Below, piece after piece: positions 44,932 to 53,476 of a stretch of 64,000 nt of DNA. The first letter of the stretch is position 1, and each line of letters begins with the position of its first letter. Made by a program: the position numbers and the translations under genes. Source of the DNA: Bacteroidales bacterium UBA1680 (GTDB lineage: Bacteria > Bacteroidota > Bacteroidia > Bacteroidales > UBA932); the NCBI GenBank assembly GCA_002320605.1, contig DCKG01000037.1, forward strand, positions 475 to 64,474, read 5' to 3'. The notes beneath the pieces were generated by a model. It saw only the letters and a list, made by a program, of their open reading frames with translations, was not told the DNA's origin and searched no databases.

Positions 44932-45369
44932 ATGAAAACAATTGACACGGAAGAACTTGTCGGGACGCTGCGATCCATCATCGAGGATGAAGGTCGCGAG
45001 GCGAGCTTAGTCATATCGGGGAGCAGCATGGCTCCTTTTCTTATCCACCACCGCGACAGCGTCCTCCTAGGGCCGATAGACCGGCCGCTCCGAAGAGGCG
45101 ACATCGTGTTCTACCAGCGCGACAACGGACAGTACGTGTTGCATCGCATCCAGAGGGTACACGCTGATGATTGTTACGACACGATAGGTGACGCGCAGAC
45201 TGAATCGGAGATAGGCGTCCGGAAGGATCAGGTTTTCGCAATCGTGAAGAATGTGAGGAGAAAGGGTAGATGGCTTGGCCCTGACAGCTTCTGGTGGCAC
45301 TTCTTCGAGAGGACATGGCTGGACGCCATCCCGCTCCGGCGATTGATAATGATGATTTATCCGAGATAA
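44932..45369 (+). CDS. S24/S26-like peptidase with Ser-His dyad
   Basis: A 145-residue protein with the signal-peptidase nucleophile motif S29-G-S-S32-M-A-P and a GDIVFYQRDNGQYVLHRIQR segment, in which H71-R72 stands where archaeal and SipW-type signal peptidases carry their catalytic His. A TIGDAQTE segment matches their second conserved block. The bacterial-type catalytic lysine is absent. There is no clear N-terminal membrane anchor, so the protein may act in the cytoplasm or at the exporter. In this context it is the best candidate to remove the leader, because the ABC transporter has no peptidase domain. Proteolysis is inferred. Confidence 0.8.
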   Translation: MKTIDTEELVGTLRSIIEDEGREASLVISGSSMAPFLIHHRDSVLLGPIDRPLRRGDIVFYQRDNGQYVLHRIQRVHADDCYDTIGDAQTESEIGVRKDQVFAIVKNVRRKGRWLGPDSFWWHFFERTWLDAIPLRRLIMMIYPR

Positions 45370-45374
45370 TTTCA

Positions 45375-45382
45375 TATCTTTG
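45375..45382 (+). promoter_or_regulatory. TAnnTTTG (-7) promoter box before the PqqD-like gene
   Basis: TATCTTTG lies 19 bases before the ATG at 45402, in a short AT-rich gap between the peptidase-like and PqqD-like genes. It may give the second half of the cassette its own promoter. Confidence 0.55.
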
Positions 45383-45401
45383 CGAAATATAAAAATCAAG
45401 A

Positions 45402-45683
45402 ATGAAGAAGATCAAGGAGTTCATAAAGAGGGATATTGCCGGGGAGACCGTCCTAGTGCCAACTGGGGCGACGGCTCAGGAGTACAACGGCATGATGACC
45501 TTGGAGGGAATCGGCGGCTTCGTGTGGGATCACATCGAGGAAGCGGATTCTCTCGATGCCCTAGTCGCCTTGATCACGAATGAGTATGAGGTGGATGCGG
45601 AGACAGCCAGGAAGGACGCTCGCCGCTTCATCCAGCAGCTCATCGATGCCGGGATGGTCGTCCCTGAAACTCCTGAATGGTAA
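45402..45683 (+). CDS. PqqD family peptide-recognition protein
   Basis: A 93-residue PqqD-like protein: KRDIAGETVLVPTGATAQEY, then MTLEGIGGFVWDHIEEADSL and a C-terminal helical part. PqqD-fold proteins (RRE) bind the leader part of a precursor peptide and hand it to the modifying enzyme. As a separate protein coded with a radical SAM/SPASM enzyme and a kinase-like protein, it fits a leader-guided modification system. Its stop overlaps the next gene's start by 7 bases. Confidence 0.9.
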   Translation: MKKIKEFIKRDIAGETVLVPTGATAQEYNGMMTLEGIGGFVWDHIEEADSLDALVALITNEYEVDAETARKDARRFIQQLIDAGMVVPETPEW

Positions 45684-46786
45684 TCTATCAGGTCATGGAT
45701 CAGTCAATTAAGGTACTGCAGGAGCTGCTTCGTCTGGCGCTGTGGGGAGACGAGCCTCGCGATCTCAAGGACTTGGAGCTGAGTCCGCGGCAATGGACTC
45801 TCACCATGAACGCTTCTCTAAAGCAAGGTGTCCAAGGACTGGTCCTTGACAGCCTTGAAAGGGTCGGGGAAACACACCCGCCAAGGATTTCCCTGGACCA
45901 GTTCAGGGCAATGGCCGATGCCCAGAAACTGGTCTACCGGCAGCATCTTAAACTGACGGATTACCTGAGGGTCAGATTCGAAAACAGCGACAGGCCTTTC
46001 ACACCAATCGTGTTGAAAGGCCTGTCCCTTGCAAGATTGTACGAGAAGCCATGGCTTCGGAATCTCGGCGACATAGACCTCTACTTTGCCTCCCCCGAGC
46101 GCGAGAAATGGGCTACGGATTGCGTTGAGAGCTGGGGAACACCTGTCGGAAGAGGCAAATGTTCCGAGAGCAGCTACGTCATGGGAGGAGTCGTCGTGGA
46201 GCACCACGGACTGCTGGTTCACCCCCACACGATCATTCGCTCGCAAAGCAGGAAGCTCCAAGAATGGATCGAGAACGAGATGAAAAGCCCCGACTCCACC
46301 AGAAGCATAAGCCTGGAAGGAGTGGAGATACGGGTTCTTCGCCCTGACCTCGACCTGCTGCAACTGCTGTCGCATGCGCTCAAGCACTGCATAAATGAGG
46401 GGATAGGCCTGCGTCAGCTCTGTGACATCGCAGTGTTCCTCCACGCCAACAAGGACATAATCGACGGAGGGAAGACCTTTGAGACTCTCCGTATTTTCGG
46501 CCTGGAAAGCTGGGCGAGACTGGTTTTCGCCTTCCTGATCCAGTGGCTCGGCCTTCCCGAAGGCGATCTGCCATACAAGGTGGAAAATGTTAAAAAACAG
46601 AATATCGCAGCATTGTCTGACGAGGTTGCCAAAAGCGGAGACCTCGGCTTCATGGACGAAAGAGTGAGCAAAAGGCCGAGAGGCTGGAAGGGAAAGGCCT
46701 TCACCGCCAGGCGCATATTCACGAAGGCTTGGCGCTTCCTTCCCTATGCGCCAAGAGAAATCATTGCCTGGCTCCCGACGCTGTAG
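45677..46786 (+). CDS. nucleotidyltransferase family protein (NTP_transf_5 type)
   Basis: A 369-residue protein with the active-site block VLKGLSLARLYEKPWLRNLG followed by DIDLYF, in which K114, D132 and D134 match the lysine and metal-binding aspartates of the uncharacterised nucleotidyltransferase family 5. A helical domain follows. Genes of this family occur beside HPr-kinase-like genes in some lasso-peptide clusters and may transfer a nucleotide or phosphate-linked group to the product. Here it sits between the PqqD-like and ABC transporter genes. A direct role in peptide decoration is inferred. Confidence 0.82.
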   Translation: MVIYQVMDQSIKVLQELLRLALWGDEPRDLKDLELSPRQWTLTMNASLKQGVQGLVLDSLERVGETHPPRISLDQFRAMADAQKLVYRQHLKLTDYLRVRFENSDRPFTPIVLKGLSLARLYEKPWLRNLGDIDLYFASPEREKWATDCVESWGTPVGRGKCSESSYVMGGVVVEHHGLLVHPHTIIRSQSRKLQEWIENEMKSPDSTRSISLEGVEIRVLRPDLDLLQLLSHALKHCINEGIGLRQLCDIAVFLHANKDIIDGGKTFETLRIFGLESWARLVFAFLIQWLGLPEGDLPYKVENVKKQNIAALSDEVAKSGDLGFMDERVSKRPRGWKGKAFTARRIFTKAWRFLPYAPREIIAWLPTL

Positions 46787-46809
46787 AAGCGGCTGAAAGG
46801 AATTTACCG

Positions 46810-48492
46810 ATGAAGAGAATCATAGCGAAAATACGCAGCGCCCTCACCAAGGAGAAGATACGTAAAGGATACAGTCTTGCCCGCCGCGCCTTCAAGTGGG
46901 TTCTCAGCGTCACGGAGGGCTACCACTGGCTCATCACGTTCTCAATTTTCTCTGGAATATTTGGGGTGGTCATGTCGCTCGTCAACGTCGCCGTCTCCAA
47001 GTGGATCGTCGACGTGGCCACTGGCGCCCAGCAAGGCAACATCTACGTCGTTGCCGCCATAGTCGTCGGCTCGTTCGTCCTGGGGCTTGCGGTAAAGCTC
47101 ATTTCGCCCTGGATATTCGGGAAAATAAACATGCGCATCAGCATCAGCATGCAGAACTCTCTCTCAGATGCGCTGATGATGACCTCGTGGAAAGGTGCGG
47201 GACGCTGGCACACCGGGGATCTCCTGACGCGAATCGGGAGCGATGCCTCTGAGGTGCTGAACATGGGGCTCGGGATAATCCCGAATCTCCTCGTAACCAG
47301 CCTGCAGCTCATAGGAAGCTTCATCTACCTCTGGATTCTCGACAAACGCCTGGCATGGTTCATCCTGGTAGCGACGCCCCTCGTGCTGCTCTCCAAGGTG
47401 TACTTCCGTAAGGTAAGGGAACTGAGCCGCAGACAAAAGGAAATGAGCAGCGAGATGGGAACAGTGATGCAGGAGAACCTCTCGAAACGAGTGCTCGTGC
47501 GCTCGCTAGGAGCCACCGAGTACCGCAAGAAGAAGCTGCACGATACCCAAGAGAAGGTCTTCCAGCTGGGCATGGAGCAAATCAAGTTCTCGACCTTCAC
47601 CCAAGGAGTCATGGGAGTCACTTTCGGAGGAGCCTACATAGTCGCCTTCCTTTGGGGAATATTCCAGCTCTACAACAAAGAGATTACATTTGGCACAATG
47701 ACCGCCTTCCTCCAGCTGGTAGGCCAGGTACAGGGACCTTTCCTCAGCCTGATCGCAATCCCGCCGAGCCTTGTAAGAGGCTGGACCTCAGTGGAAAGGC
47801 TCATGGCGCTCTTCGAGGACGTGGAGCCGGACGAACATCCGAAGTTCATCGACATGCCTTTGACGCTCGAATTCAGCGAAGTCTCCTTTGGGTATGAGGA
47901 TGGACAGAAAGTACTCGACGGCTTCTCGGCAACGTTCCGGCCGGGACATCCGACAGCGATCGCCGGGCCAACAGGAGCCGGAAAGACAACCATAATACGG
48001 CTGATGCTCGCCCTCATCAATCCTGAAGAAGGAAACATCACCCTTACGGCAGACGACGGGCAGTCCTACCCCGTCACGCCGGACATGAGGATAAATTTCG
48101 AATACGTGCCGCAGGGCAACACGCTCCTCAGCGGGTCCATCCGCGAGAATCTCTGGCTCGGGCGGCCGGGAGCTGACGAGGAAATCCTCAGGAAGGTCAT
48201 CTCCCTGGCCTGCGCGGACTTCGTTTTCGAACTCCCAGACGGGCTGGACACGAAAATCGGGGAAAACGGCTACGGGCTGTCGGAGGGGCAGGCGCAGCGC
48301 ATCGCGATTGCCCGCGCCTTGCTCCGTCCCGGGCATGTCTGGCTGTTCGACGAGGCCTCCTCGGCCCTGGACACAGAAACCACGAAGCAAGTATTAGGCA
48401 ATTTATTGGAGTGGGGAAAGGAAAATACTCTTATATTTGTAACCCATGACTCGAGGGTCATGGATCGTTGCGAGCAAGTGATAAACATCTAA
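46810..48492 (+). CDS. ABC exporter, fused membrane and ATPase domains, no peptidase domain
   Basis: A 560-residue type-IV ABC half-transporter. Six membrane helices lie at about 38-300, then an ATPase domain with Walker A GPTGAGKTT (386-394), a Q-loop in YVPQGNTLLSGSIRENLW, signature LSEGQ (490-494), Walker B VWLFDEASSALD and switch THDSR. There is no C39 peptidase at the N-terminus, so cleavage of a substrate must come from another protein. It most likely exports the product of the upstream maturation genes. The ATG at 46810 fits best; an upstream frame overlaps the nucleotidyltransferase. Confidence 0.92.
   Translation: MKRIIAKIRSALTKEKIRKGYSLARRAFKWVLSVTEGYHWLITFSIFSGIFGVVMSLVNVAVSKWIVDVATGAQQGNIYVVAAIVVGSFVLGLAVKLISPWIFGKINMRISISMQNSLSDALMMTSWKGAGRWHTGDLLTRIGSDASEVLNMGLGIIPNLLVTSLQLIGSFIYLWILDKRLAWFILVATPLVLLSKVYFRKVRELSRRQKEMSSEMGTVMQENLSKRVLVRSLGATEYRKKKLHDTQEKVFQLGMEQIKFSTFTQGVMGVTFGGAYIVAFLWGIFQLYNKEITFGTMTAFLQLVGQVQGPFLSLIAIPPSLVRGWTSVERLMALFEDVEPDEHPKFIDMPLTLEFSEVSFGYEDGQKVLDGFSATFRPGHPTAIAGPTGAGKTTIIRLMLALINPEEGNITLTADDGQSYPVTPDMRINFEYVPQGNTLLSGSIRENLWLGRPGADEEILRKVISLACADFVFELPDGLDTKIGENGYGLSEGQAQRIAIARALLRPGHVWLFDEASSALDTETTKQVLGNLLEWGKENTLIFVTHDSRVMDRCEQVINI
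48432..48439 (+). promoter_or_regulatory. possible internal promoter before wza
   Basis: TATATTTG matches the local -7 consensus and lies in the last codons of the ABC transporter gene, 90 bases before the wza-type ATG. The surrounding codons (LIFVTHD) are conserved for other reasons, so it may be accidental. Confidence 0.3.
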
Positions 48493-48529
48493 TGAACAAA
48501 ATACAGAACAGCGAATAGCAATGATATTC

Positions 48530-49345
48530 ATGAAAAAATCTTTAAGACTGATCTGCCTGACGGCAGTCATCATCCTCAGTTCATGTGCTTCACGCAAGGA
48601 TTTCCTGTATCTTCAGGACATGAACGAACTCCAGGAATATCCAATGATTCAGAAATACGAGACGATCATACACCGCGACGACCGGCTCAGCATCACAGTG
48701 GGCAGCAAGAACCCTGAGCTCGCGCTTCCGTTCAACATGACCGGCAGCCAGAGCTACTCCGTGGGCGCTGATGGAACGATCACGAGCAATAACGTAGCCC
48801 CCGGCACCAGCGATGAGAAGGAGAAAGGCTATCTCGTAGACATCAACGGAGACATAGACTTTCCTATACTTGGTAAACTCCACGTAGAGGGAATGACGCG
48901 CCAGCAGCTCACTCAGCTCATCAAGGAGAACATTATGGAAGGGGGGTACATGAAAGATCCGATCGTGACCGTCAACTTCCTGAACTTCAAGTTCTCGGTG
49001 CTCGGCGAGGTCGGCAAGGTCGGCACCTACGAAGTCTCCGGCGACCATGTGACTCTGCTCGATGCTCTTGCCATGGCGGGCGACCTCACCCCATATTCCC
49101 GTCTGGACAGGATAGCCGTCATACGTGAATATGGCAACAAGCGCCGCATCCTCTACCACGACATCAGGTCCAAGGACATATTCACTTCCCCTTGCTACTA
49201 CCTCCAGCAGAACGACATCATCTACGTTGAGCCTACTTCCATGAGAGCCACGGAGCAGTCGCAGCGCAAATTGAGCACTTGGAGCATGCTGCTCTCGTTC
49301 ATATCGTCAGTCACGTCGATTGTCCTAGTCACATTCTGCAGGTAA
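48530..49345 (+). CDS. wza: polysaccharide export lipoprotein (Wza-like)
   Basis: A 271-residue outer-membrane export protein. A lipoprotein signal ends in LSSC at Cys 19 or so (VIILSSCASR), followed by the Poly_export segment around YETIIHRDDRLSITVGSKNP and two SLBB-like regions (FSVLGEVGKVGTYEVSGDHV). The C-terminal hydrophobic helix could pass the outer membrane as in Wza. With the Wzc-like protein coded 15 bases downstream it should form the exit channel for the polysaccharide. The ATG at 48530 places the lipoprotein signal correctly. Confidence 0.92.
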   Translation: MKKSLRLICLTAVIILSSCASRKDFLYLQDMNELQEYPMIQKYETIIHRDDRLSITVGSKNPELALPFNMTGSQSYSVGADGTITSNNVAPGTSDEKEKGYLVDINGDIDFPILGKLHVEGMTRQQLTQLIKENIMEGGYMKDPIVTVNFLNFKFSVLGEVGKVGTYEVSGDHVTLLDALAMAGDLTPYSRLDRIAVIREYGNKRRILYHDIRSKDIFTSPCYYLQQNDIIYVEPTSMRATEQSQRKLSTWSMLLSFISSVTSIVLVTFCR

Positions 49346-49360
49346 ACCACCCAATTGCCT

Positions 49361-51787
49361 ATGATCAAGATGAGCGATCAGCAGGACATGTCTCCGGACA
49401 AGTCCGCCAGCGTTGGTGGGCTCAACATAAACCCCATCGACATATTGATGTACCTTCTGTCCAAGTGGTACTGGTTCGTGCTCAGCATCGCAGTTTTCGG
49501 CGGCTATGCATGGTACCAGTACGCGAAGACGCCTAACGTGTATTCCCGTTCTGCGACCGTGATGATAAAAGACCCATCGTCCAACAACATAGGACGTGGG
49601 CTTGACCGAGTCAACACCGTGATGGTGACGAACGTCGCAAATGAGATACTTCAGTTCAAGTCACACAAGCTCATGCGCGACGTGGTGAACCGTCTCGATG
49701 CCAACGTCAACTACATCGTGATGGACAAGTTGCGCGAGAAAGAGCTCTACAGCCTTGCGCCAGTGAGAATCAGCTTCCCGGATGCGGAGGACCACAACGC
49801 CTTCGGACTGATCGTTACCACAGTGGACAAGAGCCATGTCAAGCTGTCCGATTTCTCGAGCGGGCCTGCGAAAAGCATCGTGGCCGCGCTCGGCGACACG
49901 GTTTCCTCTCCCGTCGGTCGTCTTGTGGTGACCCCGACTCTCTACTACGGCGAGGAATGGTACGACAAGCCTGTCACGATCCGCAGGAAGAGCACCGACA
50001 CGATGGCTAGTCTCTTCCGCAGTAATCTGAACATCAATCAGATAGAGGACAACTCATCGATTCTGAATCTTTCCCTGAGAGACTACTCCACGATCAGGGC
50101 CGAGGACGTGCTGAACATGCTCATCACCATCTACAACGAGGAGACGATCAAGGACAAGAACCAGATTGCCATAAACACCTCGAATTTCATCAACGAGCGA
50201 CTCGTGATCATCGAAAAAGAGCTTGGGGGCGTCGAGACCGAGCTTCAGGATTACAAGCAGGACAACAACATGATCGACATCTCGACGGCCGCCTCCATGT
50301 CGATTTCCGACAAAAAGGAATACAATTCCACGAGCCAGGAACTCGAGATGCAGCTACGCATGGCCAAGTACATCAAAGACTATCTCGTGGATCCTGCGAA
50401 GGCGACCGAGCTGATTCCGTCCAACACAGGCATCTCCGACATGAATATCGAGACTCAGATCGCAACTTACAATGCCAACAAGCTCAAGCGCGACAAGCTG
50501 ATCGAGGACAGCAGCGACAGGAACCCCATCGTGCAGGAACTCAACAAGAACCTCGTGGCGATGCGCCAGAACATAATCCGCGCCATTGACAACATGATCG
50601 TGAGCATAGAGGTTAAGCTCAAGGAGTCTAAGAGCCGCGCCAATGAGGCGCAGTGGAGGGTTTCGAACATTCCTAAGCAGCAGAGGCAGATGCTCTCCAT
50701 CGAACGCCAGCAGCGTATAAAGGAGGAACTCTACCTTTACCTTCTGAACAAACGTGAGGAGAATGCCCTTAGCCAGGCCACTACTGAGAGCGATGCCCGC
50801 GTCCTTGACCCTGCTGGCGGAAGCGACTCTCCTATCTCTCCGAACGAAAAGAACATGGTCACTGCCGGAGTCATGAAAGGGATTGCCCTTCCTGCAGTGC
50901 TCTTGCTTCTCATAATGTTCTTCGACACCCGCATTCGCAACCGCAAGGACATCGAGAACGTCGTCAGCATACCGTTCCTCGGCGAGATTCCGAAAGATTC
51001 CTCGAGCAAGGCCAAGAAGAACGACATCAAGGACATCGTAGTACGTGCGAAGAGCCGCGACATCGTGTCCGAGGCCTTCCGGATAATCCGGACGAACATG
51101 GGCTTCATGCGTGTGAAGTCGAAGGATCTCAAGGTAGTGACATTCAGCTCGTTCGGGCCGGGGGTCGGCAAGACCTACGTGTCCAGCAACCTTGCGGCCA
51201 GCTTCGCTCTCACGAGCAAGAAGGTGATTCTGATAGACATGGACATTCGCAAGGGAACCCTGACATCGCATGAGCACCATCACCAGCATGAGAAGGGGCT
51301 CACTTCCTACTTGAGCGGGGATGCGACGATCGACCAGATCATAAAGCAGGATGCGCTGTGCGAGAACCTTGATTTCATCCCTGCCGGGCCTATTGCTCCG
51401 AATCCGTCAGAACTCCTTCTTAGCGAGCAGCTTGACATCATGATCGACGAGCTCAAGAAAAGGTACGACTACATTTTCATAGACAACGTCCCGGTGGGCG
51501 TCGTGGCCGATGCCGTGATCACTAACCGGATCGCCGACCTCACGATCTTCGTCGTCCGCGTCGGCAAGCTCGACCGCAGGATGCTTCCCGAGCTGGAGAA
51601 AGTCTACCGTAGCGGCCAGCTGAAGAACATGTCCCTGGTCCTGAACGGTTCCATAACCAAGTCCGGCCGATACGGCTATGGCGGCTACGGTTACGGCTAT
51701 GGCTACGGCTACGGCTATGGGCCCGAGGACGGGCGAAAGCACAAGTCGTTCTTCAAGAAGGTCTTCGGGAAGAAGAAGTCCAAATAG
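49361..51787 (+). CDS. wzc: Wzc-like polysaccharide co-polymerase and tyrosine kinase
   Basis: An 808-residue inner-membrane protein. Wzz-type membrane helices near residues 33-50 and about 505-522 enclose a periplasmic region with long coiled coils. The cytoplasmic BY-kinase domain has Walker A GPGVGKTYVSSN (about 599-610), Walker A' VILIDMDIRKG and a Walker B in YIFIDNVPVG. The C-terminal tail is a run of alternating Tyr and Gly (positions about 770-790), the autophosphorylation cluster. It controls chain length and export with Wza. An in-frame ATG at 49370 is also possible. The Tyr/Gly run is coded by a six-base repeat. Confidence 0.93.
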   Translation: MIKMSDQQDMSPDKSASVGGLNINPIDILMYLLSKWYWFVLSIAVFGGYAWYQYAKTPNVYSRSATVMIKDPSSNNIGRGLDRVNTVMVTNVANEILQFKSHKLMRDVVNRLDANVNYIVMDKLREKELYSLAPVRISFPDAEDHNAFGLIVTTVDKSHVKLSDFSSGPAKSIVAALGDTVSSPVGRLVVTPTLYYGEEWYDKPVTIRRKSTDTMASLFRSNLNINQIEDNSSILNLSLRDYSTIRAEDVLNMLITIYNEETIKDKNQIAINTSNFINERLVIIEKELGGVETELQDYKQDNNMIDISTAASMSISDKKEYNSTSQELEMQLRMAKYIKDYLVDPAKATELIPSNTGISDMNIETQIATYNANKLKRDKLIEDSSDRNPIVQELNKNLVAMRQNIIRAIDNMIVSIEVKLKESKSRANEAQWRVSNIPKQQRQMLSIERQQRIKEELYLYLLNKREENALSQATTESDARVLDPAGGSDSPISPNEKNMVTAGVMKGIALPAVLLLLIMFFDTRIRNRKDIENVVSIPFLGEIPKDSSSKAKKNDIKDIVVRAKSRDIVSEAFRIIRTNMGFMRVKSKDLKVVTFSSFGPGVGKTYVSSNLAASFALTSKKVILIDMDIRKGTLTSHEHHHQHEKGLTSYLSGDATIDQIIKQDALCENLDFIPAGPIAPNPSELLLSEQLDIMIDELKKRYDYIFIDNVPVGVVADAVITNRIADLTIFVVRVGKLDRRMLPELEKVYRSGQLKNMSLVLNGSITKSGRYGYGGYGYGYGYGYGYGPEDGRKHKSFFKKVFGKKKSK
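51667..51720 (+). repeat. hexanucleotide GGCTAY repeat in the wzc tail
   Basis: About nine near-perfect GGCTAC/GGCTAT/GGTTAC units in a row encode the alternating Tyr-Gly kinase tail. A gain or loss of one unit would stay in frame and change the number of phosphorylatable tyrosines. Confidence 0.8.
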
Positions 51788-51796
51788 TTTTCCACG

Positions 51797-52606
51797 ATGC
51801 GGGCGGCTAAGGTATTTCTCCTGATTCTGGCGTGTGCTGCGATTCTCCTGCTCATGCTGTTCGTCTCTCGCAGCTACTCATTTGGCAAACATGGGAACGA
51901 TGAAGGAATACACATGCGTCTAGTGAGCTGGAACGCTGACAATTTTCTGGTCAGCCAAGACACGATGCTTCGGGCAGCTTCTTTCATAGGCGGGCTCCAT
52001 CCGGACGTTGTCTGCCTTCAAGAACGGCCGCACACTAGTCTAGTCGCATGGGACTCGATAAGGACGGCCTTCGGCGAACTGGAATATGCTGCCGTCAACT
52101 CCAGGGAAGACGAGGTGCTGAACCTTGCGGTCCTAAGCCGCTGGCCCATCTTGGACATAATGGAATATTACGTCCCCGACAGCTACAACAAGTCCATGTG
52201 CGTGGACATTGCCATGCCAGGTGATACCGTGAGGCTTTTCAACGTGCATTTGCAGACCAATGGGCTGAATCCTGGCGGCAAGCACCTGTTTCGAACCTTG
52301 CGTGGCAATGCCGCGAAGCGTAAGGGACAAGTCAGGGTAATAGCCTCCGCCGTGGCCGAAAGTCCCTATCCCGTCATCGTGTGCGGCGATTTGAATGTCC
52401 CTCCGGTATCATATTCCTACAGGAAGCTCTCCGCTTCCCTGGACGATGCCTTCCTCAAGGCTGGGAAAGGCTGGGGCGGCAGCTACCAAGGCCTCGGCGG
52501 GTTCCTGCGGATTGACTATATCTTATGCTCCCCCGCCTTCGCCGTCAGTTCCTACTGCCTTGTCCCGAATGTCTGGAGCGACCATAAGATCCAAATCTTG
52601 AATTAA
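51797..52606 (+). CDS. membrane-anchored endonuclease/exonuclease/phosphatase family protein
   Basis: A 269-residue protein with an N-terminal membrane helix (VFLLILACAAILLLMLFVS) and an EEP domain: RLVSWNADNF, VCLQERPH, NVHLQTNG, VCGDLNVPPVS and a final SDHKI. The fold is shared by nucleases, sphingomyelinases and phosphoinositide phosphatases. With a membrane anchor and a place between wzc and the ABC polysaccharide exporter, a phosphodiesterase acting on a lipid-linked or nucleotide-linked sugar is plausible but unproven. Confidence 0.85.
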   Translation: MRAAKVFLLILACAAILLLMLFVSRSYSFGKHGNDEGIHMRLVSWNADNFLVSQDTMLRAASFIGGLHPDVVCLQERPHTSLVAWDSIRTAFGELEYAAVNSREDEVLNLAVLSRWPILDIMEYYVPDSYNKSMCVDIAMPGDTVRLFNVHLQTNGLNPGGKHLFRTLRGNAAKRKGQVRVIASAVAESPYPVIVCGDLNVPPVSYSYRKLSASLDDAFLKAGKGWGGSYQGLGGFLRIDYILCSPAFAVSSYCLVPNVWSDHKIQILN

Positions 52607-52620
52607 ATGAATATTTTGCC

Positions 52621-53463
52621 ATGTCTGAATGGACGACTGTCATAAAGCCCAAGAACAGCCTGCTGGATATCGACCTCAAAGGGATCTGGCGCTACCGTGA
52701 CCTGGTCCGCATGTACGTCAGGCGAGACATCGTCACGGTCTACAAGCAGACCATCCTAGGGCCGCTCTGGTTTCTCATCCAGCCCATGCTGACCACGGTC
52801 ATGTACATGTTCGTGTTCGGCGGCCTGGCGGGAATCTCTACCGACGGCCTGCCTCAGGCCTTGTTCTACATGGCCGGCATCACCCTTTGGAACTACTTCT
52901 CGACCGTCTTCAACAAGTGCTCGAACGTCTTCGCCGCAAATTCCAGCGTGTTCGGGAAAGTCTATTTTCCAAGGCTTGTCGTGCCGATTTCCGGGACGAT
53001 AAGCAACCTGCTCCAGTTCCTCATACAGTTCTGCCTCTTCCTGGCGTTCTACTGCTACTACGCTTTCTTCACCGACTCACCGGTCCACATGAACGCCACG
53101 GCCCTGCTGTTTCCGGTCCTGGTGGTCATGCTAGCCGGGCACGCCATGTCTTGGGGTCTGATAATAACCTCGCTCACTACCAAATACAGAGACCTGACGC
53201 TTCTTGTCAGCTTTGGCCTCCAGCTCTTCATGTATGCGACCCCGGTCATCTACCCTTTGAGCGCGGCGCCCGAGAAATTCCGCGACATCCTGGCGTTCAA
53301 CCCCCTGACCTCGATCTTCGAGGCCTTCAAGTTCGGCTGGCTGGGCTCAGGCAGCCTCAGCTGGTGGGGCCTGCTCTACAGCCTGGGTTTTCTCTGCGTC
53401 ACGACTTTCCTCGCCGTGGTCATCTTTTCCCGCGTCGAGCGCAACTTCATGGACACCGTGTAA
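52621..53463 (+). CDS. wzm: ABC-2 type polysaccharide export permease (Wzm-like)
   Basis: A 280-residue permease with six membrane helices. Family hallmarks are the amphipathic start RYRDLVRMYVRRDIVTVYKQ, TILGPLWFLIQP and the C-terminal NPLTSIFEAFKF. It moves a lipid-linked polysaccharide across the inner membrane together with the ATPase coded 13 bases downstream. Presence of both a Wzm/Wzt pair and Wza/Wzc points to the ABC-dependent route rather than Wzy polymerisation. Confidence 0.93.
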   Translation: MSEWTTVIKPKNSLLDIDLKGIWRYRDLVRMYVRRDIVTVYKQTILGPLWFLIQPMLTTVMYMFVFGGLAGISTDGLPQALFYMAGITLWNYFSTVFNKCSNVFAANSSVFGKVYFPRLVVPISGTISNLLQFLIQFCLFLAFYCYYAFFTDSPVHMNATALLFPVLVVMLAGHAMSWGLIITSLTTKYRDLTLLVSFGLQLFMYATPVIYPLSAAPEKFRDILAFNPLTSIFEAFKFGWLGSGSLSWWGLLYSLGFLCVTTFLAVVIFSRVERNFMDTV

Positions 53464-53476
53464 TCTCCCGATTCCA

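Noticed and set aside
42435..48492. Lasso-peptide cluster
   Set aside because: PqqD, kinase, nucleotidyltransferase and ABC genes fit, but there is no asparagine-synthetase-like cyclase or transglutaminase-like protease, and a radical SAM enzyme is present.
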